From Ruminococcaceae bacterium UBA1244 (GTDB lineage: Bacteria > Bacillota > Clostridia > Oscillospirales > Acutalibacteraceae), in assembly GCA_002308635.1 (NCBI GenBank), contig DBWG01000011.1, forward strand, positions 307 to 22,714: 22,408 nt of DNA, read 5' to 3'. The first letter of the stretch is position 1; every line of letters begins with the position of its first letter. This document shows positions 15,217-21,809 of the stretch, piece by piece. Below the pieces are notes generated by a model. That model was not told the DNA's origin, did not search any database, and saw only the letters and a program-made list of their open reading frames with translations. Position numbers and translations under genes: made by a program.

Positions 15217-15615
15217 TCATTCATTATGTGGTTTAAATTTCTTAAAAGTACCTTCTTTTTTTGTACCTTTGGCATTTGAAGAAAAGTACTTTCCATCTGC
15301 TGAAATAGCCCCATATCTTGTTGGAGCATATACATTTCTGTTAATTCTGTCTGCAAGCTTCTGAGCAAAATTATTTTTTCCTTTTGTTTCATTTCCCGTA
15401 TTACAAGAAATTAAAACAATTTCATCTCGATTATTATAATCTTTTCGGTTTTTTATTATATTTGCTAATACTTTGTCATTAACTTTAGTACCAAATAATT
15501 CAACAGATTCATCTGTCCCGTGCATTGCAATAATATATTTTCCTTTTTCTTTAGGAATATTAAGATAATTATTTCGTAAATCATCTGCAAAAACAGGATC
15601 AGGCTCATCAATCCA
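15217..15615 (-). pseudogene. Orphan toxin-like C-terminal domain B (HG...SCNTG, caspase-like pattern), no start
   Basis: An open frame of 132 residues that begins right after an in-frame TAG and has no plausible start before an internal ATG. Reading from the TAG, the domain shows 'GKYIIAMHGTDES' (H32, G33), 'DEIVLISCNTGNE' (C71), then 'FAQKLADRINRNVYAPTRYG' and ends 'GTFKKFKPHNE'. The His-Gly then Ser-Cys pair after a beta strand is the clan CD (caspase/CHAT-like) peptidase dyad pattern, and similar C-terminal domains occur in Rhs-type toxins. The internal ATG (15525) would remove the strand before the His. I read it as a displaced toxin cassette. The family call is tentative. Confidence 0.55.
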
Positions 15616-15817
15616 CTATTTCAATGGATTCAATTTCAGATTCGTATATTTCAACACCGTAATTGTCATCTTTGTTCTTTACTATTCCTATGCCGTCCTC
15701 ATCCGGTTCGACATTATCATATCTATCATCGTATGCGACAACATAATGTTCTGAAAAAAATCTTCCGTCTTTGCACCTGATATTAACTTTTTTCCATAAA
15801 TAGTGTGATAAATTCAT
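15608..15817 (-). CDS. Candidate immunity protein paired with orphan toxin domain A (LSM-like small protein)
   Basis: A 69-residue acidic protein starting at ATG 15817, with AAAGGAG just upstream overlapping the stop of orphan domain A. The longer frame from 15892 has no such site and would overlap the toxin frame. The pattern 'WKKVNIRCKDGRFFSEHYVVAYDDRYDN.EPDEDGIGIVKN...YGVEIYESEIESIEIVD' resembles small Sm/LSM-like beta barrels found beside phage toxin domains. The stop overlaps the beginning of orphan domain B. The immunity role is inferred from position and small acidic nature. Confidence 0.6.
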   Translation of the reverse strand: MNLSHYLWKKVNIRCKDGRFFSEHYVVAYDDRYDNVEPDEDGIGIVKNKDDNYGVEIYESEIESIEIVD

Positions 15818-15822
15818 AACTT

Positions 15823-16044
15823 TCACTCCTTTGGCATAGGTGAATATGGCGAAAAATGTGTTCTTTTTTTGGAATAAGAAACAGTCGCCCAAGTTGTTTC
15901 TCTTTTCAATACAGTATCAAATGCAATCGGTTTATCGAAATCGAAACGTTCTTTAACATCACCGGCAGAACTTATAAAAATTTTTCCTTTGGTTGCATTC
16001 TTATATAAGAAGTCTTGCAGTTCAGACTGCGGAACTTGCCAAAA
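15823..16044 (-). pseudogene. Orphan toxin-like C-terminal domain A, no start
   Basis: A 73-residue open frame from just after an in-frame TGA to TGA at 15823. Its 5' end overlaps the last codons of the truncated methyltransferase in another frame, and it has no proper start. The sequence has a helix ('VPQSELQDFLYKNATKG'), strands ('KIFISSAGDVKERFDFDKPIAFDTVL', 'TTWATVSYS') and a basic end (KKRTHFSPYSPMPKE). It does not look like any methyltransferase C-terminus. The AAAGGAG at its end drives the next small gene, as in toxin-immunity pairs. Probably a displaced nuclease-type toxin tip; the family is not recognised. Confidence 0.5.
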
Positions 16045-16306
16045 TCAACTTAGATGTATATGGTTCGGCAGAAAAAATCAACGCTTTGCCATTAGGACGT
16101 AAAACTCTCTTTATTTGAGATAAAAATTCGATTACATCTAATTCATAATCCCATTTCCTTATTTTATTTAGATGTTTTGCAATTGCATCTTTTTTTCTTC
16201 TCATAGTTCCATAAGGCGGATCAACTAAAACCAGGTCAACTGATTTATCGGGAATATTTTTCATAAGCTCAAGGCAGTCGCCCTGCCATAATGTTAATTC
16301 AGACAT
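16022..16306 (-). pseudogene. Truncated DNA methyltransferase (N-terminal fragment)
   Basis: 94 residues from ATG 16306 (GAGGTG six bases upstream; the earlier ATG at 16318 lacks a site). The opening 'LTLWQGDCLELMKNIPDKSVDLVLVDPPYG' carries the N4/N6 amino-methyltransferase catalytic motif DPPY (residues 29-32), and 'LRPNGKALIFSAEPYTSKLI' follows as in phage-type enzymes. The frame then stops at ASSAV. Intact members run 200 residues or more with a target-recognition part and a C-terminal FxGxG-type motif, none of which is present downstream in any frame. It is probably inactive and was cut by the insertion of orphan domain A. Confidence 0.75.
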
Positions 16307-16314
16307 TCTACACC

Positions 16315-16449
16315 TCATTCAGCCTCAGGAAATCTTTTTTTGAATTCAGAATCAATTTCTTCCTTTGACATATTTTTAATATCTTCCGGAATTTCTCTTG
16401 GTCTATCATCCACAATGTAATCATTGTTAGCCTGATTTGTTTTATTCAT
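16315..16449 (-). CDS. 44-residue acidic protein, candidate partner of the portal-fused JAB domain
   Basis: A short gene from ATG 16449 to TGA 16315, starting 11 bases after the portal-JAB stop, with GGGGGAG about six bases upstream. The product is acidic, with 'DDRPREIPEDIKNMSKEEIDSEFKKRFPEAE' predicted to be largely helical. The stop lies immediately before the ribosome site of the methyltransferase fragment. By position it would be the immunity partner of the JAB domain. It is short for an immunity protein, so a structural accessory role is also possible. Confidence 0.55.
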   Translation of the reverse strand: MNKTNQANNDYIVDDRPREIPEDIKNMSKEEIDSEFKKRFPEAE

Positions 16450-16460
16450 TTCCACTCCCC

Positions 16461-18443
16461 CTAAAGTTCTTCTACAGTGAAACCATACTTTTGACTTAGC
16501 AATAGCATTGTTTTTTCTTGAGCTGTTTTCTCCGAAAAGTTATTGTAATGACGCATAGACACGTCCCAATCTCTCAAGTCAATCATTCTTGTTGGCTTGG
16601 TATATTTGTATATACTGCCATCATGCCCAACCGTTATGCCAACAGCATTTCTCAGCTTTAATAATTCATTAATATCTGCCGGACTTGGCGGCATACCTGT
16701 AGGGTGATTATGTATCAATAGTATTTTTGTTCCTTCACTATCAGCTTTTGCCAACCTCTTTTCAAAAGAACTTGTTCTTTTTACACCTCTTGAAATATTT
16801 TGATTAGTAATCTGTCCAATTTCTTTTCCGGTTGCAAGATCAATAGCATATAATTCTTCTGTGTCTTTTCCATCACGATTATTTAATGCCCATTTTGCTC
16901 TCGTTTTAATTGATTTACAAACTTTTTCATCATCTGAAATCTTCGAAATTTTTACATCATATTCCTTAGACTGTACTTTTTCCCAATCTACAGAGTATTT
17001 TCCACCATCCGAACGTCTTGGTGCTTCCTCTCGCTCTCCTGAACCACCGCCCGAACTTCCCGAGCCGCTGTCTCCTCCGCCGTCCGTCCATCTGCCGTGA
17101 TCGTCACGGGGCTGACTGTCGCTGTACTTTGTTATGTTTATTATACCACATTCCACAGCTTTTTCAATACTTTCCGCAAGCTTTATAAAGGCTTTTGCAT
17201 TGTCACTCTGCTCCTGCTCCCGGTACTGGATCCCCGCATCCTCAACAGCAATATTCGACCCGTTGAAGTATATCCTGTCGCCGCCCGGGAGTGCCGGAAG
17301 ATCAAGATTTCTCCGTGCCTCGTTAGGAGTATAGACACCGTTGGAAACACCCATCGACAGGCTTTCAAGCTGACTTTTCGTGTCGCCCCTGAGTACTGCC
17401 GCAATATTGAATTTGAACCGGTAGCCCTGCTCTCTCTGAGCCTGCGACAAAAGCTTGAAATTCAATTCCTCTTCATACTGTTTCAGAATGTACAGCATTG
17501 TGTCCGTGTAAAATGCAAGCTGCTGCGTCTCACTGTTTGCATAGCTTGACCGCTCATAATCGTTAAGATGATTGGGCTTTATCCCGAACGCCGCCGCTAT
17601 CTGCAAAGCCGTGTATTTTCTCAGCTCTAAGAACTGCCCGTCCGTCAGCTTGATATTCAGCGGTACAATGTTTGTTCCCGGCGATAATGGTATGAAGCTG
17701 CTCCCGCCCTCGCCCTTGCCGTCAGCGTAATTCTGCAAGGTCTTGAGATATGCGCTTTCATATTCTTCATTCACCATTGAAGCGGTATCAAACTGTACTG
17801 CCGCTTTCGGCACAAAGTTGTTTTTGTACAGCTTGTTAAGCATTTCCTGAGACATTGAAGCCCCGTCAAGCGACATTTTAAGCTTATCCTGCACAGACAG
17901 CCCCACAAGTCCGAAAAATACGGTTGAAGTCTTGACATGAAGAACCTCGTCCGACCTCAGACGGAAACTCTGACCATTGTTGGGAGAGGTATAAACATAA
18001 GTGATATCCGTAAGCTCCGACAGATCTTTTCCCTGTTCGATTTCTATACGTATGCAGGACGGCTCCATCGGCCACAAAGTCACCGAGCCTGATTTTTCAT
18101 CACGCAGAATCATAGCATAACCGTTTCCACAGTGGTTCCGGTTGTTTTCCATGACTGCCCAGAAGGTTGACGGCGACATATAGGGGTTAGGTCTGACCTT
18201 TGCCGTCTGCCAAAGGGGAGAGGATATCATATCAATAATGCCGCCGTCCTCGCTTACTCTTTGCAGTGACAGCGGCAGCTTTGACAAGCCTTCCGACAGA
18301 ACTTTCAGACAGGTGTAATACGTCACTTCCTGAAGCCTGTCGGAATTTTCGTCTATTCCCAAAAAATTAAGCAGATCGTTAAGTCTCACGGTCTGCATTT
18401 CATAGCTTTTCTTTTTCTTTTTTCGTTTCAGAAACTCAAACAA
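16461..18443 (-). CDS. Portal protein with C-terminal JAB/MPN metalloprotease-like domain
   Basis: 660 residues, against about 400-450 for HK97-type portals. Residues 1-435 are the portal ('TYYTCLKVLSEGLSKLPLSL', 'TALQIAAAFGIKPNHLND', 'GVYTPNEARRNLDLPALPGGD'). Residues 446-475 form the linker RDDHGRWTDGGG plus Gly/Ser. Residues about 510-625 carry a JAB/RadC-like domain with the full JAMM set: Glu529/530 before LYAID, H578-N-H580-P, and S587-P-A-D590. JAMM proteins bind zinc and cleave isopeptide or peptide bonds; RadC-like members are also toxin domains. The start is TTG 18443 behind GGTGAG. The portal C-terminus faces the capsid lumen, so the extra domain may be packaged. Confidence 0.92.
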   Translation of the reverse strand: MFEFLKRKKKKKSYEMQTVRLNDLLNFLGIDENSDRLQEVTYYTCLKVLSEGLSKLPLSLQRVSEDGGIIDMISSPLWQTAKVRPNPYMSPSTFWAVMENNRNHCGNGYAMILRDEKSGSVTLWPMEPSCIRIEIEQGKDLSELTDITYVYTSPNNGQSFRLRSDEVLHVKTSTVFFGLVGLSVQDKLKMSLDGASMSQEMLNKLYKNNFVPKAAVQFDTASMVNEEYESAYLKTLQNYADGKGEGGSSFIPLSPGTNIVPLNIKLTDGQFLELRKYTALQIAAAFGIKPNHLNDYERSSYANSETQQLAFYTDTMLYILKQYEEELNFKLLSQAQREQGYRFKFNIAAVLRGDTKSQLESLSMGVSNGVYTPNEARRNLDLPALPGGDRIYFNGSNIAVEDAGIQYREQEQSDNAKAFIKLAESIEKAVECGIINITKYSDSQPRDDHGRWTDGGGDSGSGSSGGGSGEREEAPRRSDGGKYSVDWEKVQSKEYDVKISKISDDEKVCKSIKTRAKWALNNRDGKDTEELYAIDLATGKEIGQITNQNISRGVKRTSSFEKRLAKADSEGTKILLIHNHPTGMPPSPADINELLKLRNAVGITVGHDGSIYKYTKPTRMIDLRDWDVSMRHYNNFSEKTAQEKTMLLLSQKYGFTVEEL

Positions 18444-18458
18444 TAATTCTCACCATCC

Positions 18459-20192
18459 TTATTTCTTTGCCATAAGCTCAAGATATCTTTTCATTTCTGC
18501 GTTCACATCAATTTTTTTCGGCTGGTTTCTCAAACTGCAAAAATGAGCGTCAATTGCAGCGTCTACCGGGTCTATGCGCTGATTTTTCCCGCCCGGCTGT
18601 TTGTCTATCTTTATCTCTCCGAAGCTGTTCTGTACAGTTACGGCATTGAAAAAGCTGTGTGATAAAAGCTCGTTTTTCCTGTTGTACCGGTACTTTCCGG
18701 ACTTGACAAGATACTGTATGTCGCAGGTTGCGTCATTCAGCGATCTTGCGCTCTGAGTGACCTGTATAAGCGGTGCGCCAAGTCTTTCAAGTTCGCCTAA
18801 AATACCGTCTGCATTGTGCGGATCGTAGCCTATTGCATTTATTCTGAACTCATATTTTTCTATCATTTCCCTCAGATCATGAACGATGAATCCGTAATCA
18901 TTTTTGAAATCCGTATAACCGCCCGTGACAGTAATAAGCCCCTGCTTTTCCCAAACATCATACGGTGCAGAGTCGGTTTTAATATGCTCCTCAAACCGTC
19001 CTCTCGGCATATAGCTGTGACTGTCTATAAAATATCCGTCTCTTGTCTGTATCTCGACCGTCCACGAGGTCAGATCGCCGCCGGAAGACAGGTCAAGCCC
19101 TATGTTTACACATGCTCCTCTGAAATCGTCAAGCGTCAGATCACAGGCGCATTCAAGCCATTTCTGAGAGTTCACAAACTCGTTGTCGCTGTTCCTGTAC
19201 CACACGTTGAGCGACTTCACCATAAAGTCTGCAAGCTCTGATCCGCCCATTGCCTTTGCAGTGTCAGCGTCAGCCTGAAAGGTCTTGTAATTTTCCTCGC
19301 AGTTCGGGTTGTCCGGGTGCAGAAGAACAGGGTTAGCCTTGTGCCATACCTCACGATCAAAGGGCTTATCATCCTTGTCAATGGTGTAAATGTCAACAAA
19401 GAAATCGTCAAGAATCTGAGTGCCGTAAAGAATTTCCTGACAAAGGCTGTCAATCTCAAAGCAGAAGAAGCTCAGATTTTTTCCTCTTGTTGTTATCATG
19501 GAAACAAGCGTTTCCGGAAGCGACCTTGTACCGTTGTAAAGTGCCTTGTAAACGCTGTTGTCCTTCATCTGATGAATTTCATCGACAGAACAGAAAATAC
19601 TTCGGAAACCATCGTCAAGTCCGCCCTCTTTGCTGAGTGCTTCAATGGTGCAGTCAGTTTCAAGACAGGTTATAAGCGACTTGTATTCCTGAATTTTGAA
19701 AAGCTCCGACAGGTCTTCATCGGAACGTATAAACTTCATCATTTCGTCCCATGCAATTTTAGCCTGACGCTTTTTTGTTGCGGCAGTAAAAAGCTTTCCG
19801 TAATTGTACCCGCCCGCAAGCGCAATGTATGTCCCTCTGATACCATTTTTGAAGGACTTTCCGTTCTGCCTTGCCATGCTTTCATACGCCCGTCTGAAAC
19901 GCCTGTGACCGTCTTTTTTCACCCAGCCCATAACTGCACCAAGGTCAAAGCATTGATTGTCAAACAGGCGCACTGGCTTAGGCTCTGCGCCTTCTGCAAT
20001 CGTCAGCATTCCGGCAAAGTTCAAAATGCTTTCGCTTTTCTTTTCATTCCAAAAGTAAGGGAAATCGGGAGTACCCTGTTTTTCGAGGTCACGAAGATGT
20101 CTCTGACAGGCGAGCCGATGAAGGTTGCCGCTAAGAACCTTCCCGGAGACAACGTCCTCAGCATGTTTAGTTGCTCTGTCCTTCATTGGCAC
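18459..20192 (-). CDS. terL: Terminase large subunit
   Basis: About 577 residues, usual for the HK97-type family. The N-terminal ATPase domain has a deviant Walker A (ARQNGKSF, K112) and Walker B (FCSVDEIHQ, D204-E205). The C-terminal RNase H-fold nuclease has D367 and D373 (IGLDLSSGGD), D457 (IGYDPHNAD) and D541/D544/D548 (RIDPVDAAIDAH). It cuts and pumps DNA into proheads through the portal encoded next. The start is GTG 20192 or ATG 20186; neither has a strong ribosome site and both are overlapped by a 23-codon frame, so translation may be coupled. It is separated from the small subunit by a toxin cassette, an unusual split. Confidence 0.95.
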   Translation of the reverse strand: MPMKDRATKHAEDVVSGKVLSGNLHRLACQRHLRDLEKQGTPDFPYFWNEKKSESILNFAGMLTIAEGAEPKPVRLFDNQCFDLGAVMGWVKKDGHRRFRRAYESMARQNGKSFKNGIRGTYIALAGGYNYGKLFTAATKKRQAKIAWDEMMKFIRSDEDLSELFKIQEYKSLITCLETDCTIEALSKEGGLDDGFRSIFCSVDEIHQMKDNSVYKALYNGTRSLPETLVSMITTRGKNLSFFCFEIDSLCQEILYGTQILDDFFVDIYTIDKDDKPFDREVWHKANPVLLHPDNPNCEENYKTFQADADTAKAMGGSELADFMVKSLNVWYRNSDNEFVNSQKWLECACDLTLDDFRGACVNIGLDLSSGGDLTSWTVEIQTRDGYFIDSHSYMPRGRFEEHIKTDSAPYDVWEKQGLITVTGGYTDFKNDYGFIVHDLREMIEKYEFRINAIGYDPHNADGILGELERLGAPLIQVTQSARSLNDATCDIQYLVKSGKYRYNRKNELLSHSFFNAVTVQNSFGEIKIDKQPGGKNQRIDPVDAAIDAHFCSLRNQPKKIDVNAEMKRYLELMAKK

Positions 20193-20238
20193 TCAATCCC
20201 GAAGCACTTTCAATTTTCTCTAAATCATTACATCTCAT
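20167..20238 (-). CDS. Possible 23-codon leader frame overlapping the terL start
   Basis: A short frame from ATG 20238 (with AGAAAGGA upstream) to TAA 20167 encodes 23 residues and runs past the terL start codons in another frame. Because terL itself has a weak ribosome site, ribosomes ending this frame could restart on terL. It may alternatively be the shortened remnant of an older upstream gene. No family is recognised. Confidence 0.35.
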   Translation of the reverse strand: MRCNDLEKIESASGLSANEGQSN

Positions 20239-20315
20239 TCTCTCTACAGTCCTTTCTAAGCAATTTTTATTTCAGATAACAGTTTACCCCTGCCCATATG
20301 AAAAGCTCACTCCTG

Positions 20316-20341
20316 TGCCCGCTCAGACGATTCTGCGGGCA
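20316..20341. repeat. Second hairpin next to the cassette terminator
   Basis: TGCCCGC and GCGGGCA enclose AGA...TCT, forming a ten-base-pair interrupted stem that adjoins the terminator-like hairpin on the terL side. It has no T-run. It could be part of a cassette boundary or an RNA processing structure; the role is unknown. Confidence 0.5.
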
Positions 20342-20344
20342 TAG

Positions 20345-20369
20345 AAAAACCGCCCACATCGTGAGCGGT
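20345..20369 (-). terminator. Intrinsic-terminator-like hairpin ending the Tox-PL cassette
   Basis: On the minus strand ACCGCTCAC, GAT loop, GTGGGCGGT forms a nine-base-pair stem with one G-U pair, followed by TTTTT. It follows the second immunity-like gene by about 15 bases. Plus-strand border: GGGCATAGAAAAACCGCCC. Confidence 0.8.
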
Positions 20370-20382
20370 AAATTATCTGTTT

Positions 20383-20766
20383 TCAGCCGTTTGTGGATTC
20401 ACACTGTTTCTTTTGTATAAATTCATTCCAAAGAGGAACTATAATCTCCGCATCATACCACATCAAACCTTTTCTGTCTGTTTCATTACCGTCAGGAATT
20501 TCTTCATCGAGAAAGTTTGTTATAAATTCCAAAAAAGTTGAAAACAAGCTTATATGTTCTAAAAAGTGATTTTCGCTACAGCTGAGTATTCCAACAACTT
20601 CCTCGACTGTAACATCATGCGGATTTTCATTGTCCTGCATCATTGCCGAAGCATAGCATAAAATCTTAGTAAAAGTTATCAGCAGATATGGAAAACTCAT
20701 CGGAATGTTGTTTTTGCCAAAATCCATCTTGTCTAAACTGCTCTTTATTGCTTCTCTGTAAGTCAT
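20383..20766 (-). CDS. Second immunity-like gene of the Tox-PL cassette
   Basis: About 127 residues from ATG 20766, with GAGGTG seven bases upstream; the frame from 20781 starts inside that site. The product looks helical ('MSFPYLLITFTKILCYASAMM', 'DVTVEEVVGILSC', 'HISLFSTFLEFITNFLDEEIPD') and ends 'WYDAEIIVPLWNEFIQKK'. The hydrophobic first segment is moderately long but interrupted, and I do not call a membrane helix. It is the last gene before the terminator-like hairpin. No family is recognised. The role as an immunity gene or other cassette partner is inferred from position. Confidence 0.55.
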   Translation of the reverse strand: MTYREAIKSSLDKMDFGKNNIPMSFPYLLITFTKILCYASAMMQDNENPHDVTVEEVVGILSCSENHFLEHISLFSTFLEFITNFLDEEIPDGNETDRKGLMWYDAEIIVPLWNEFIQKKQCESTNG

Positions 20767-20785
20767 TATCATACACCTCATTCAC

Positions 20786-21055
20786 TCATTTTTTTTCGAG
20801 TTCTTCTATCGGAATGTCTTTGCCGTGTTCATCGAGCCATTCTGATTCCTCAAAAATATCTGAAAAATGTTTATTCCATAAATCACAAATACCGTTCTTG
20901 GTTACTTGTATAGGCGGCATCATGATATTTGTGCCGTCTTTCCACGCATACGGAAAAATCCAATAATTTTCCAACTCGATACAGCGATAAACTATTAAAT
21001 CATCACCCAATATTTTTTTTGCAGCATTATAAGCTTCTTTTACGGTAACACTCAT
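20786..21055 (-). CDS. Immunity-like protein next to the Tox-PL toxin
   Basis: About 89 residues starting at ATG 21055 (MSVTVKEAYNAAKKILGDD), only six bases after the toxin stop, with GGAG in the toxin's last codons as ribosome site. The longer frame to 21106 would overlap the toxin more deeply. The pattern 'IVYRCIELENYWIFPYAW.DGTN...PIQVTKNGICDLWN' followed by an acidic end (FEESEWLDEHGKDIPIEELE) is common in small immunity proteins that follow phage and Rhs toxins. It probably binds the papain-fold domain in the cytoplasm. The exact family is not recognised. Confidence 0.65.
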   Translation of the reverse strand: MSVTVKEAYNAAKKILGDDLIVYRCIELENYWIFPYAWKDGTNIMMPPIQVTKNGICDLWNKHFSDIFEESEWLDEHGKDIPIEELEKK

Positions 21056-21060
21056 CAGAA

Positions 21061-21807
21061 TCACGCTCCAATACATTCTTTTATCATATTTGATAATTTC
21101 AAACAATCAATTCTTGCATATTCTGTATATCCGTTAATTGCTTTAAAAAAACGATCGGTTGCATCGGATTTACCATACTGCGGATCGACAAATATAACCT
21201 GTCCGTTTTGATTGTGAGCAACAAATAGATGTCCGCTGCTTATTGTACGAATAGAAATTTCAACTGTTGTTCCGTTACCGTTCTTCAATAAATAATCTTT
21301 AATTTCCTCATAACCAGTACCCGAACATTTCTTCCACTGCATATCTACAAAAACGTTTTTATAATTATAAAAACCTATACTGTCATCAAAAGGATTCTTC
21401 GGTGCATCAGCGGCAGCAACATCATAACCCCGCCGTCTCATTTCATACACCGGCACACATCTCTGACAATTGGTAGTATATCCGTGAGGGTTAGTTCCTG
21501 CTAATGATTGTTCTATACTCTCCGGCTCTGTCAGCTTCGGCAAAGATTCAAGGTATTCATCAGACACTTCTTTATATTTTTCAGGAGTTGTTTTATTCCT
21601 AATTTTATCTTTAATTGCCGAGAATTTATCTTTCAGTCCGGCATAACAAACGGCTCCTCCACCCGAACCGCTGTCGCCGTCACCGCCGATATCAACATGC
21701 CTTCCGTCAATAGTTACCCATCTTTTCTCTGATTCCATTATATACGTTTTTCTCACATAATACAAGCCTTTGGGATTAATTTCTGCCGTCCATCTTTTGT
21801 AATACAT
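21061..21807 (-). CDS. Papain-fold toxin (Tox-PL / glutamine-deamidase-like) with phage linker
   Basis: 248 residues. Residues 1-30 are a short basic head, and 31-51 (VTIDGRHVDIGGDGDSGSGG) a linker related to those in the portal and HEELEAR proteins. The C-terminal domain, about 100-248, has the papain-like set C114 (GYTTNCQRCVPVYEMRRRGYDV), H193 (SGHLFVAHN) and D208 (VIFVDPQYG), the pattern of papain-fold toxin domains annotated as Tox-PL or toxin glutamine deamidase. Such domains deamidate or cleave protein targets. It starts two bases after the small terminase stop, with GGGGTG seven bases upstream, and is followed by two immunity-like genes. No signal peptide is seen. Confidence 0.82.
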   Translation of the reverse strand: MYYKRWTAEINPKGLYYVRKTYIMESEKRWVTIDGRHVDIGGDGDSGSGGGAVCYAGLKDKFSAIKDKIRNKTTPEKYKEVSDEYLESLPKLTEPESIEQSLAGTNPHGYTTNCQRCVPVYEMRRRGYDVAAADAPKNPFDDSIGFYNYKNVFVDMQWKKCSGTGYEEIKDYLLKNGNGTTVEISIRTISSGHLFVAHNQNGQVIFVDPQYGKSDATDRFFKAINGYTEYARIDCLKLSNMIKECIGA

Positions 21808-21809
21808 CC

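Noticed and set aside
19317..20279. 320-residue plus-strand open frame
   Set aside because: It is the antisense shadow of the large terminase gene, whose motifs are complete on the other strand; the frame has no known pattern or ribosome site.
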